Positions 37,001 to 48,760 of a DNA stretch of 64,000 nucleotides are shown here, piece after piece. The first letter of the stretch is position 1; each line of letters opens with the position of its first letter. This DNA is from Medicago truncatula (Eukaryota; Streptophyta; Magnoliopsida; Fabales; Fabaceae), in contig NC_053046.1 of the NCBI RefSeq assembly GCF_003473485.1, positions 2,428,001 through 2,492,000 on the forward strand, given 5' to 3'. The position numbers and the translations under genes are program-made. The notes beneath the pieces are model-generated. The model did no database searches, was not told where the DNA came from, and worked only from the letters and a program-made list of their open reading frames with translations.

Positions 37001-37076
37001 TCACAATGGGGTGCCAATAAACTTTGTCCCAGAAATGGAGGAACATTCACGTGATGGAGACACGGAATCTTCTTAA
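34034..37076 (+). CDS. CHX: CHX cation/H+ antiporter, copy 2
   Basis: Same family and exon plan as copy 1: 34034-34234, 34755-35756 and 35868-37076, giving 803 aa. Intact TM1 ([20 protein letters not shown]), [39 protein letters not shown] and [15 protein letters not shown] are all present. The C-terminal regulatory half is complete and ends [14 protein letters not shown]. The acidic insert [19 protein letters not shown] is two residues longer than in copy 3. By eye it is far closer to copy 3 than to copy 1 in exons, introns and downstream flank. Nothing suggests loss of function. This and copy 1 are the best candidates for working antiporters in the cluster. Expected substrate is K+ (or another monovalent cation) exchanged for H+; transport itself cannot be read from sequence. 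Confidence 0.95.
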
Positions 37077-38413
37077 CTGCTCTGTTTTTACATTGTCCCG
37101 AATCGCGCATGGGGTGGATGGTGCTACATAAGGGTTTGGAATAAGTGTTCTAACCTGCATTGTACCCAATTCGACATAAATAAGAAAGTTTATTTGACTT
37201 AAATTTGTTAGGTTTACAACAAATTTATCTATGAATTGAATATAAATAATCAAAGATTTTGTTGTTATGATTATCATATTTAATTTTCATCATGATGTCT
37301 TGAAATTGTGTTGTCTATTTTTCTTTTTTTCAAAATTGTTTTGTTTATTTAAATGCTTAGTTTTGTTGGTTTATATAAATACGCTGGCTTATTGGTACAT
37401 TTAGAATTATGCTTGCTAAACCTTGGTTTATATAAGCCATGCTAACGCTAACTCAAGACCAAAATTTCCCTGCAACTTGCCGAACACAACCAACACTAGC
37501 TGCTGCCCATTACTAAATCAAGCACATCAACATACCAATCAAAGAGAGTAGACTCCAAGCCCACATGCATCACATTGCTATTAGCAGAAACGACCAAAAC
37601 AAGCAACTCAACAATTAATCACTAACAATTATCCCCCCACCCAAACAAACTAGCAAGCTGATTATGCTTTGGAGAAAGGGTGGCAAAAAATTTGGTTGAA
37701 ACTTATTCTTTGGTTGCAATTTATTATTGACTACTAAAATATATTTCAGAGCTCTAAAATATATTAGATTGCCTACCAAAATATTACATATTGTGTTCTA
37801 AAATATTATAGATTACTTCCAAAACAACATTTTAGTAAATTTGGGGACTAAGAAAACACTTTCTAATAATAATTAAATTAATTATTTAATTTATCATTTC
37901 TAAATAATAAAATATATATCAATATATATTTTTTGTCAAAAAAAAAATATCAATATATATTTTTTCTCTAGTGCTTACTTCGTTCACATAATTATGTACC
38001 CCTATTAGAGGTATACCTTCATTATATAAAGTATAAACACTACTAATGTGTGATCCATCCGATATGAGACTTCCACTTTTTTTCAATTCATACTACATTA
38101 ATTCTACCCGTTATGGGAATTTGTGTTTAGTCAATTACTCAATTTTCCACATATTTTTCAAGAATAGTGGAAAATATTCTTTGTCCGACTCATTTTAGGG
38201 GAATTCTCTTCCTGACTTTGTCAGAAAATAATTCTCTATAGGTAGATTTAATTTTTCTATTTTCTTAGTTTTGTTTGGTCCCCATGGTGTGAAAAATCAT
38301 TTCCAAATGAGGTAAAAAATCATTTCTGTAGTTTGGCCAAGCTTTTTGTATATTTTTTTTCTTCATCTTTTTGTAAATAAGAAAGTTTATTTGATTAAAA
38401 GTTGTTAGGTGTC
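37077..38413. other. Downstream spacer of CHX copy 2, ending in a relic CHX 3' flank
   Basis: No gene seen. 37080-38360 matches the downstream region of copy 3 (48070-49840) with the Harbinger-like element removed: GGTAGATTTAATTTTTCTAT at about 38240 is the empty site. From about 38364 the text AAATAAGAAAGTTTATTTGA followed by TTGTTAGGTGTC repeats the 3' flank of CHX copy 1, although no CHX gene precedes it. It is cut by the LTR element at 38414. Confidence 0.7.
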
Positions 38414-39639
38414 TGATGATAATCAGTCATACACTATTTTTAGAGTCTTTTTAGTTAAATGTTTGATCTATTTTTATTGGTTTAGTATTTAATTTAAAGT
38501 ATTTTTAATAAATAATCGTTTTTAATTTATTGAGTCAAAGAGTATATTATTATCATCTATTAGTACGGCTAAATGACCAACAAAAAGAGCCACAACGTGG
38601 CACACCATTGAAGAAAAGAAAATGTGTTTCATTGGCTTTGAAATAGAGAAAAACTAGCATGTCTCCTTACATATATATTCAAGCAACGTGATGCATAAGT
38701 GAGAAAGGAGAAAATAATGGAATGGGCCTTTGACCCAAATTTGCCTTGGTTGACCCGAGAATAAAAAGAAGGATTGGCAATTGTTATAAAGGCTCGCACA
38801 GTACAGGAGAAGAGCCATTCCCGCTTTGGCACAGGAATCACCACGTGGAAAAGAAAGAAAAAGAGCCGCACGCACCGGAGAGAAGGGAGAAGCACATGGA
38901 AATAGAGAGCAACAACACTGATTGAATTAGATTGAATAGCAACACCGGCAACGACGGAACTCTATGGATTTATTTTCTTTACTATGTTGTTTGTTTCTTT
39001 ATTAATGTCTAGCTAATTCCCTTTGATTGAGCCATGATGAACCTATTGTAATATATGAATTAGTAGTTGAAACTCTTTTATTATCAATATTATTCAGTCT
39101 TTATTCAGAATTATTTGTATTCATTGCTTTTCATATGATTGCATGACTATTAACCCTAACTTCTTGCAACCACATAAATTGATTGAATGACTACTAACCA
39201 TAGGAACCTAGAGATAGGAAATTGAGGGTTATGACACATGGATTAATTTTCTGACATCGCTTCCACGGTTATTCAATCGGTTTAAGAGATTAAAAAGTTA
39301 TAACTTAGGAAAGGGTTTTGAGTCAAGAGATTGATCAAAACTAATTAGTTAATTTGTCGTAAAGATTGAATAAGTATTGAGAGTAAAGAGAGATAAGCTA
39401 TTTCACATAAAGAAATAGAGGATTCACTAGCTTGATCATCTGTTTTAATCCAATTATCAAACCATTTTATTTTCTGTTATTTACTTTTTATGCACATAAA
39501 CCTACTGCCTCAGGCACTTATAAAATTTACATATCCTAAATATTAACTTTATTGCTAAGTTGAGATTAACACAGTCCTCGTGGATACAAACTTATTTTAT
39601 TACTTCGATAGTTTTAGTACACTTGCTAAAAGTTTATCA
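38414..39639 (+). repeat. 5' LTR
   Basis: Starts TGATGATAATCAGTC and ends AAGTTTATCA, with TGAT...ATCA termini. It is followed after six bases by the primer binding site. Length 1226 bp. No matching 3' LTR was found downstream. Confidence 0.75.
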
Positions 39640-39645
39640 AGTTTT

Positions 39646-39663
39646 TGGCGCCGCTGTCGGGGA
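39646..39663 (+). other. Retrotransposon primer binding site
   Basis: TGGCGCCGCTGTCGGGGA directly after the LTR is one or two bases from the standard PBS of Athila/Tat-like Gypsy elements (TGGCGCCGTTGCCGGGGA). It is where a host tRNA would prime first-strand synthesis. Confidence 0.8.
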
Positions 39664-39837
39664 CTTTTGAAACATTTCAACTTGACAATTTTGTTTTTGT
39701 TTAGGATTTCTGTCATTTATATTTATTTATTTTTTTGTATATATATATATATATATATTGGAAAAAAAATTATTTATGCTCTTCGTTTTCTTCTCGTTGT
39801 ACGGTTCTACTAAAATGTTTATCCAAGTTTTGCAGCT

Positions 39838-40461
39838 ATGATAGACAGGTTACGCCTCTATGACACAAAAGAGATTTGGTCATTGCAGGATGAAAAATAT
39901 ATGATATCTTTGAAGATAAAATATTTGGACAGTAAAATCTCGCTATTAAATGAAAGGTGTGACAGTTATGAGGTGGATCAACCAAGTAGTAATTGTGAAG
40001 AGAAGAAAGAGGTGATCAACATCGATTACAATACTCAACTTCAAAATATTTTAGATGATTTCTTGGTGTCAAATCAAGTTTCATTTGATAAGTTTGATGT
40101 TCAGTGTGGTGATCTTGTTGAGAAGGCACATGAGTCTCAAAGGAAGTTGGTTAAGATGGAGACAGAATGTCACAAGGTTGTGGTGGAAGAAAATCTCAAA
40201 GTGAGGAGTGTTGATATTTGTCCGAAATCTGAACCAATGGGGGTTAAGGAAATCATTCTTGTGCAAATAGATGCATGTCCTTCTCTAAGGTGGGAGAGTT
40301 TATATTCCAAAGGTTTAACAGTGGGTGCATGGGAACATCTACTTCTTTGTGCTAACTTCATAAAATTCCTACCAAACAAGAGGAAGAAGAAGGGTGATAT
40401 ATTCCTTCTATCATTTTTTTCCACCCTAACAGTGGTTGAAGCGTCAAGCTCAATGACGTAA
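39838..40461 (+). CDS. Hypothetical 207-aa ORF inside the LTR element
   Basis: An uninterrupted frame starting MIDRLRLYDTKEIWSLQDEK lies about 175 bp after the PBS, where gag would normally begin. It is rich in charged residues (EEKKEV, RKLVKMETECH), suggests helical structure in its first 150 residues, and ends near the conserved GGGAGGCAACCC motif. I see no zinc knuckle, protease or polymerase motif and do not recognise the product. It is best treated as a retroelement-specific reading frame of unknown role rather than a host gene. Confidence 0.4.
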   Translation: MIDRLRLYDTKEIWSLQDEKYMISLKIKYLDSKISLLNERCDSYEVDQPSSNCEEKKEVINIDYNTQLQNILDDFLVSNQVSFDKFDVQCGDLVEKAHESQRKLVKMETECHKVVVEENLKVRSVDICPKSEPMGVKEIILVQIDACPSLRWESLYSKGLTVGAWEHLLLCANFIKFLPNKRKKKGDIFLLSFFSTLTVVEASSSMT

Positions 40462-42022
40462 AAGAAAGCGCTTGGTGGGAGGCAACCCATCGGATCTTAG
40501 ATCCGCCCAGGTATTGTTTTTATTTTATTTTTATTTTTATTTATTTATTGCATTTAAAAAAAAATTCCAATGTCTGCTACGAACGTGGCACGAAATTTCC
40601 TTAACGTGGCACGATCTAACAAACGAAGAAACAAGTTTGCCACTGGAAATTTCGTGGCACGATTGGTCATCTAGCATGGTACGATCTGAAAAGAAAAAAA
40701 AAAGATGGACGAAAAAAATAATATAAAAAAAAATCAAAGTCCACATAAGTTCTTTTTCAATCACCCGTATTTGTCAGAAGTCAGTTGTGTCAGTTGAACT
40801 TTTAATTGTTGTGTTGTTATTTGGATAACTCAGTTGTACCCCCTGTTATGTAATTGAATCTGAACTTGTTTATTATTGACGAATTTGTTTGTTAGTTGAC
40901 TTTTTTCAGTTTAGTAACAATTGCTTGTTCAAGTGGTATTCCAAAAGTTCATAAGGAGGTAGTGACTTGTATTTCAAAGGCGAAGTGTACGGCATGTGTG
41001 ATAGGTAGTCACAACTCCCAGAAATCTAACAGCGTAAGGTTCATAGCCAAATATTTGTTTTTTTCAATTTACTTATATAGAGTGTTCCGTGCAACTACAT
41101 TTCTAGAACTTGCATTGTTTCTTTATTGTTGATTGATCTTTGTCACATACACACTGAGGCAAAAGTGCTTGGTCCTGTGAGCCTTTTGAAGCCTACCCTG
41201 ATTCTAATTGAAATTTATCCTTTTTGAAATCCAAATTGAGCCGGTAGGTTTAGATCTTTTTGTTCGGTGACAAGCTACATATTGAGCCTAGAGACTTTTA
41301 GAATTTGACCAAAAAATGTTATATTTGAGTTAGGCTATGTAGGGTGTTGCTGAAGAATAAGTTTGGGGTTGCTTTTGGAATTTGCAAACAACTAAGTTTG
41401 GGGTGGAGGTACTAGAGAACAAAGAACAAATCATGAAAAATATACACTCAAAATCAAAATGGTGTATCAAAAAAAAAATGAAAAGCAAGGGACAAACAAT
41501 AAAAAATCTTGGTAATTTTAAACTCGATTGTCCCAACAAGTTATAAATATTCTCTAGTACCTTTACAATTGTTGTTTCAAGGGGTGAATGAGGGATTGAA
41601 TCCATGCTTTAATTTTCGTATGAGTGCCTAACTCAAATTTTGTGTAGCCTATTTATCCAAATAATATCACACCTTTACCTAAGCTCCGTTATAACCCTTA
41701 AAGACCTCAAAGTGTGTAATGACATTGATTTTGATTGACGTTTAGAAACTTTTCAAGCGTATGGTAATATGTAGACCAGCATGTCGACTGTGTGTGAACC
41801 CTTATCAAATTGTTCAGTGGAATTGTGTATGGTGGATGCAAGCAAGTCAAACTAGCTCATTTTTAGCTAGTAAGGAGATCAACTTTTGGATACTATCGCT
41901 TGATTAGGTAATTGTTATTTTACTGTCGATTGTCAACATTACAAGTGAATTCCTCGAGGACAAGGAATGATTCAAGTTTGGGGTTGTGGCGCCGTTGAAT
42001 ATAAATACTCTATATTTTGTTA

Positions 42023-42205
42023 GAGAAATGATATCTATACAACTATTTTATAACAATTTTTTGACAACTTTCTATCTCATACTCACATTATATTCTTATT
42101 CTCTCACTTTTTTTTTCTCTCTCTATTGTTTTGGACCAATAGAAAGAAAGCAACTGATAGTTGTCATCAAAATTGTCACACATGGTTGTACAAATAGCAC
42201 TCCTC
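42023..42205. mobile_element. Mutator-like MITE, 9-bp target duplication
   Basis: Perfect 9-bp duplication ATTTTGTTA at 42014-42022 and 42206-42214. Ends GAGAAATGATATCTATACAA and, inverted, GAGGAGTGCTATTTGTACAA. The corresponding spot after CHX copy 1 (TATTTTTGTTACGATTATTG, near 32475) is unoccupied. Confidence 0.85.
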
Positions 42206-42214
42206 ATTTTGTTA

Positions 42215-43631
42215 TGATTATTGTCTTTAATTTTTATTATTTATGTTAGAGGTATGTTTGTGATAGGTCTTCAAAAAAAAAGTTTCTAGTTCAGAGCAAC
42301 AATGTTTGTCATATGGAAATTGCAATTGGGGTTATTGGTAAAACTGGTGTAACAATTGATGGTGGAGATAGTGTCCAAACTGATTCAGCCATACATCATT
42401 ACATCATGCGAACAGTTGGTGGTGGTAATCAAACTGATGCATGCAGCCATAAATCCTATGAACAGGTTACAATAGCTAGATAGTTGCTAAAATAAATAGA
42501 ATAATGTAATTTTAAACCTAAAAACTTGACATCAAATTTTGACAACAAATTAAATTAGATGGTTAGATTAAAGAGATTAAATTCATTTTGTATAAGGATA
42601 AAGGTTAAATAAATTAACTTAATAGTTGAAAGAGTTAGAATAGAAGTCTTGAGTTTAAATCTGGTCTGCAACTTTTCATATATTAGTCCTCTAGATTCCT
42701 TGATTTTTTTCTACATTAACTTTCAATGGAGATTCAACTCTTCATTGAAGTTGTATTAAAGTACTATATTGCTAAGGTTTTTGAATCGTTTGATGTGGTT
42801 GAACATACTTATTTTTAAGCTAATTTTTTGAGAGTGAGGTTTAAACCCATTTAATATAATATCAAAATATTTTTTAGAGCTAGTTTTTTGGGAGTGAAGT
42901 TTTTTTTGACGTAAAAAGGGACTAATTGCCTATTCGGATTAGCGTAGGTTTACAAGCCTTCACCGAATTTTGATATTTTACATTATGTTTGGCTGTCTTT
43001 TCTCAAATCAATTCTACCAATTAAAAGTGATTCAAGCTTAAACTCAAATTTGGAGCTTCAACGACAGGTGTAATGGATTATGATCATATTTCTCTGGCAT
43101 AAATATACCTTTTACTAGTTACCATTAATTGCCCTTATAAACTAGTTATATTCATGAACCATTTTGCTCTCAAATGACAGATTTGAATATAATTTAAACC
43201 CGTTTTATTAATTATACATTCAAATATAATTTTAATTCAATCTTTTCAATAATTTGGTTCTCTTCAATCTCAATTTCGATAGACCGGTTTAGTTTTAAAA
43301 AAAAACAAAAAATTCAATTTACCAAACAACATAAGTGGGTAAAAATCAATTTTATCTAAATCTAATCTAAACAAATCAATTTAGTTCAACTCACATTTTA
43401 TCAAAATCAATTTTACAATACTCAATTTTAGTCACCCCATACAAGTGTTTTTATGTTTGAGAGGATCACACTTCAAATGTCTTCACGTTAACTAATGATA
43501 TTGTGTCGTGAAAGTATGTATAATTGATAATAAGCATTATAGTATATTGTGTCAAAGTTAAGCCACCCACTTTCTTTTACTTTTTAGATTAAAAAATTTG
43601 TAAAAATAAAATTTGGAGTATGTTGTGACAT
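42215..43631. other. Relic CHX spacer with homology to the copy 1-copy 2 spacer
   Basis: No gene seen. Blocks such as GAGGTATGTTTGTGATAGGT (about 42249), AAAAGGGACTAATTGCCTAT (about 42914) and CCCACTTTCTTTTACTTTT (about 43566) match 32560-32880 in the same order. Unmatched inserts separate them. Confidence 0.6.
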
Positions 43632-43640
43632 TAAGAAGAC

Positions 43641-44399
43641 GGTGCCGTTTAATTTGGGAAATGAGACTTTTTTTCACCATGGAAAAGTTTTTTTAAACCA
43701 TTAAATTAAAAGGGAACATTGATTTTATCATAGGCTGTCCGCACTATATCTTTCTTCTCATTGTCTTCAACCTCTCATGAGACACCAATAGACCCACCAC
43801 CACCACCACCACAACCGACTCCAAGAACCACCATTAAACAATTGATTTCAGCCTAAATCTTTTATGCTCCAGATGATTATTATTTGAGCTACATCTGGAC
43901 TCCACATCATTCACAAATACTACCCTTTTTAACCTTAAAATTATTAATTTGTTGGATACTTCTGCATTTAGCATGTTTAAACGTATTCATATATGCAAAC
44001 AAACAAATATCCAAATATTTTTTTTACTCAAGTAATGTGATTCATCATGTAGCAATAACATTCACCAATCCAAGCTTGTTCTATGTCTATTTAGAAGTCT
44101 AGTCAGGATATTTATTTGGTGGTCATTGAACGAGTTAGCAATCCTTAAGTAGATCTTAATGTTTTTCTTATCAATCCTTAAGTAGCTTCTGGTTTGTAGC
44201 AAATAAGAAAGGAAAACAATGATTTCAGGAATGGAAACAGAAAGCTACGCGGGTCAATAACATTCAGAGGTTGATGACAGAGAAAAAACATATAGTGTGG
44301 ACAGTCTATAGTAAGATCAATGTTCCCTTTTAATCTAATGGTTTAAAAAAACTTTTCCATGGTGGAAAAAAAGTCTCATTTCCCAAATTAAACGGCACC
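43641..44399. mobile_element. Mutator-like element with about 110-bp inverted repeats
   Basis: Perfect 9-bp duplication TAAGAAGAC (43632-43640 and 44400-44408). Both ends read GGTGCCGTTTAATTTGGGAA inwards and stay similar for about 110 bp. The 540-bp interior includes a (CCA)n run near 43797 and a non-repetitive stretch that could be captured host sequence. No transposase. Confidence 0.9.
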
Positions 44400-44408
44400 T
44401 AAGAAGAC

Positions 44409-45034
44409 CAATTTGGAGCGTGGCCTCGAAAGCCGACAATTATGAAACAATTATTTTTTATTTAAGCCGACTTAAAGTGGAAACATTTCCTAGTTTGTGT
44501 TGTGATTGATTCTGAAGGTCCCTTTCCACATTTACAGGGGTACTTTTTTCTAAGCTTTCAATTTTTTTGTTAAGCTATTCATTCCACTTTCTAGGAAAAT
44601 GAATGATGCGTTTTTATTTCACCTTTTGTAAGAGACTTAACGGTAACAGAATCAGTTAAGTTAGTTTAAGTGTGTTGCAGACCATAGTTCATGTTTATGT
44701 GTGAGTTACATGTTATCTATGTAGCAATGATACTTCTAGTTGAAGACTTTCAATTATGACTATTTTTTTTCTTCCAAATAATTATTGGTATCCTTGTGTC
44801 TGTGTCAGTTTCATGTCCGGTGTCCGTGTTTGCCTCGGTACTTCATAGTATGCTATTTTTGAGTGTGTACTTACATGTGTTATTTTGTTTTTGGAGATTG
44901 CATTGCATGTTGTAATATTGACTATTTTCAGGTCTTAATTTTATCATTTTCTGACGTCTTTGTAATCTTGTGTCCTTCCTGCAGAAAATATTAGGTGGAT
45001 TGGATCCACTGTCAGTGGACTTCGACCTATCGGA
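44409..45034. other. Promoter and leader of CHX copy 3
   Basis: Resembles 33460-34033: GAAAGCCGACAATTATGAAA, then AAACATTTCCTAGTTTGTGT, then CTATTTTCAGGTCTTAATTT (about 44925). A half-copy of the GACAC MITE (TGTCCGGTGTCCGTGTTTG, ACTTCATAG) lies near 44814-44850. Transcription signals thus appear duplicated with the gene. Confidence 0.55.
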
Positions 45035-48000
45035 ATGACTTCCAATACCACATCTAAAAATGTTTTCCCCCCGCCGATGCAGCCAGCATCTAATGGTGTA
45101 TTTCAGGGAGATGACCCTCTTGATTATGCACTTACCTTGGCTATTTTAAGGCAGCCGCGAGTTGTTGCAGAGATTGTTGTAAGTTCTTTTATTTTTGTTT
45201 AAGTATTTTCTTAATCTAATGAAGTTGTTTTTTCGTTAACTATATTAATGATTGATATTAGTAAGAAATTTTATATCTTAGGAACTAGTGGGGAAATCGG
45301 CAAACAAGGCAACAATAAGAGCCTTGATGTTCTATTTTTATATAATTTCACAGTTGAGTTTTCACTGTGTTCTACTTGTCAAACTCTGAAACAAGTCCAA
45401 TATTTAGTCAAATTTTTTATGTAGAAATTAGAATGCAATATAACTATAAACAATTTATTGTTCTTAAATCAGCAATAGACGATAGAGAAATATACAGGCC
45501 AAAATATGCACATGTGTAAGAGAAATTAAAATTGTATTATATGCACAACCACTTTCTATGTAGCAGATAGTTTAAACAGACTTGACACTTCATTACATCC
45601 ACATTTGGTCAGTCTCACTAATTGCCTTCTAAAAAAGAGCAGAGGTTTTTTTCAACTTCTATTAGATGTAGGCTTGAATAGCAAATTTGTCAAAAAAAGA
45701 GCTTGAATAGGAAAAGGAAGGGTTATTACAGTATATTTTTGTGTCTGTTAAGATTTCTTATTGATGATGACAGGGAGGAATAATACTTGGGCCGTCAGCG
45801 CTTGGACGGAATAAAAGCTATCTACGAGCAGTTTTCCCATCCAAGAGTCTTCCAGTATTAGATTCTCTAGCAAACCTTGGTCTTATATTCTTTCTATTTT
45901 TAGCAGGCATAGAGTTAGATCCTAAATCTCTGGGGAAAACTGGAGGTAGAGTCTTTGCCATTGCTATGGCCGGAATAAGCTTACCCTTTGCACTAAGAAT
46001 TGGTTCGTCATTTGTTCGGCAAGGAACAATTGCCAAAGGCGTAAATACTTCTGCATTTCTCGTATATATGGGGGTCGCTCTGTCTATAAATGCGTTTCCT
46101 GTATTAGCCCGTATTTTGGCCGAGTTAAAACTTCTAACCACTAGTGTCGGCAGAATGGCTATGTCAGCTGCAGCAGTTAATGATGTAGCTTCCTGGATTC
46201 TTCTTGCTCTTGCTGTTGCCTTATCAGGCAGTAGCCAATCTCCATTTGTGTCATTGTGGGTCTTCTTAAGTGGGTGTGGTTTTGTCGTATGTTCGATCCT
46301 CATTGTCCTTCCAATTTTCAAATGGATGGCCCAACAATGCCATGAAGGTGAGCCGGTTGATGAGTTATACATATGTGCTACATTAGCTGCTGTTCTGGCT
46401 GCCGGGTTTGTCACGGATGCTATTGGAATTCATGCCATGTTTGGCGCGTTTGTTTTTGGAATTTTGGTTCCAAAAGATGGAGCATTTGCCGGTGCTCTTG
46501 TGGAGAAAATAGAGGATCTTGTGTCTGGTCTATTACTCCCACTTTATTTTGTGTCAAGTGGATTGAAGACCGACATAGCTACCATTCAGGGGCTGCAGTC
46601 ATGGGGTCTTCTAGTTTTTGTTACATTTACGGCTTGTTTTGGGAAGATTGTCGGGACTATTGTAGTGTCTCTTCTATGTAAAGTACCTTTCAACGAGTCT
46701 TTAGTGCTTGGATTCTTGATGAACAGTAAAGGCTTGGTTGAATTAATTGTCCTCAACATCGGTAAAGATAGAAAGGTATTTGAATTGATTTTCTTGCTCT
46801 CATTATTCATATAATTAATTTAATATGGTGCTTGTTCATGTCCTACCGATCATCGTGATGTATATTTGATATACGCATCTGCAGGTCTTGAATGATCAGA
46901 CCTTTGCCATTATGGTTCTCATGGCTCTCATTACTACCTTCATGACCACTCCTCTTGTGTTAGCTGCGTATAAGAGGAAGGAAAGAAAATCTAATTACAA
47001 ATACAGAACAATTGAAAGGAAAAATGCAGACGGCCAACTGAGGATTCTTGCCTGTTTTCATGGTTCAAGGAATATTCCATCGGTGATAAACTTGATCGAG
47101 GCTTCAAGAGGAATCAAGAAGCATGACGCACTTTGTGTCTATGCGATGCATCTTAAAGAATTTTGTGAGAGGTCCTCATCGATACTAATGGCACAAAAGG
47201 TAAGACAAAATGGGTTGCCGTTTTGGGATAAAGGTCGCCATGGAGATTCTGTCCATGTTATTGTGGCGTTTGAGGCTTACCAAAAACTAAGTCAAGTGTG
47301 TGTCCGGCCAATGATAGCAATTTCATCAATGGCGAACATTCATGAAGACATTTGTGCAACTGCTGATAGAAAGAGAGCCGCAGTCATCATTCTTCCATTT
47401 CATAAGCAACAAAGATTAGACGGTTCACTAGGCATTATAAGAAATGATTTTCGACTGGTTAACAAAAGGGTACTCGAGCATGCTTCATGCTCAGTTGGAA
47501 TTTTTGTTGATCGTGGGCTCGGTGGTTCATGTCATGTGTCTGCAAGTAATGTTTCCTATTGCATTGCTGTGCTTTTCTTTGGCGGTGGTGATGACCATGA
47601 AGCTCTTGCTTATGGAGCCCGTATGGCCGAACACCCTGGCATACGATTAGTGGTTATTCGCTTCTTAGTGGAACCTAATATTGTTGGACAGATTACCAAA
47701 TTTGACGTTGGAGACTCTTCTAGGAGTAATTCAATATCAGAAGATGATGAGTTCCTTGCAGAATTTAAGCTGAAAACAGCTAGTTATGACTCTGTTATCT
47801 ATGAAGAAGAAATAGTAAAAGATGCTGCAGAAACAGTTGCTACTATCCGTGGGATTAATTGCTGCAACCTATTTCTTGTGGGTCGAAGACCAACCAGTGA
47901 ATTGGCATTTGCTCTGAAAAGAAGCGAGTGCCCGGAATTAGGACCTGTTGGTGGCTTATTGGCATCACAAGATTTTCGGACAACAGCATCTGTTTTGGTG

Positions 48001-48060
48001 ATGCAACAGTATCCCAATGGGGTGCCAATAAATTTTGTCCCAGAAATGGAGGAACATTGA
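45035..48060 (+). CDS. CHX: CHX cation/H+ antiporter, copy 3, probably impaired
   Basis: Exons 45035-45178, 45774-46775 and 46885-48060 give an open frame of 773 aa. Relative to copy 2, exon 1 lacks exactly 57 bp (copy 2 positions 34148-34204), fusing ALTLAIL to [10 protein letters not shown] and deleting 19 residues, [19 protein letters not shown], which are most of TM1. Further changes at conserved sites: [10 protein letters not shown] for [10 protein letters not shown] (codon 45996-45998), INAFPVLA for ITAFPVLA (46089-46091), and VNDVASW for VNDVAAW. A TGA at 48058-48060 replaces a Ser codon (TCA in copy 2) and removes the last nine residues. Splice sites and the remaining frame are intact. 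Losing the first helix should disturb membrane topology, so this is a likely young pseudogene or a neofunctional variant; the sequence alone cannot tell which. Confidence 0.9.
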
Positions 48061-48760
48061 CGTGATGGAGACACAGAATCTTCTTAACTGCTCTGTTATT
48101 ACATTGTCGCGAATCACGCATGGGGTGGATGGTGCTACATCAGGGATGGGAATAAGTGCTCTAACCTGCATTGCACCCAATTTGACATAAATAAGAAAGT
48201 TTATTTGACTTAAATATGTCAGGTGTACAACAAAATTTGTTGTTATGATTAATATATCAATGAATTGCATATAAATAAACAAAGTTTTTGTTGTTATGAT
48301 TATCATATTTAATTTCATCATGATGTCTTGAAATTGTGTTGTCTGTTTTTCTTTTTTTCAAGATTGTTTTGTTTACTTAAAAGCTTAGTTTTGTTGGTTT
48401 ATATAAATACTTTGGCTTATTGTTAGTAGCAGAAATGACCAAAACCAGCAATTCAACAATTAATCACTAACAGTTATCCCCCCACCCAAACAAACTAGCA
48501 GCTGATTATGCTTTGGATAAAGGGTGGCAAAAATTTTGGTTGAAAGTGATTCTTTGGTTGCAATTCAGTCTCTTTTCTGCTGTTCCTTGTAGATTAAGAA
48601 ATAATTGGAGTAACTGTTCTATAAAACTTATAGGAATTCAATTTGGCTATCCTCATATCCATAGCGGATAGGTTAACTAACCTTGGTCACTCTTTGTCCG
48701 GCTCATTTTAATAGAATTTTCTTCCTCACAAAAGGAAATAATTCTTTCTAGATAGATTTA

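Larger units (their letters stand above)
38414..41994 (+). mobile_element. Truncated Gypsy-type LTR retrotransposon without gag-pol
   Basis: A 5' LTR (38414-39639) is followed by a primer binding site (39646-39663), a 207-codon frame (39838-40461), a conserved non-coding motif CGCTTGGTGGGAGGCAACCC (about 40469), and a purine tract CAAGTTTGGGG (about 41973). The PBS type and the GGGAGGCAACCC motif are familiar from Athila/Tat-like plant elements. No reverse transcriptase, integrase or gag domain is visible, so this is a non-autonomous or heavily deleted element. The 3' LTR is missing: at about 41995 the sequence switches directly to CHX-flank DNA (TTGAATATAAATACTC). Confidence 0.75.
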
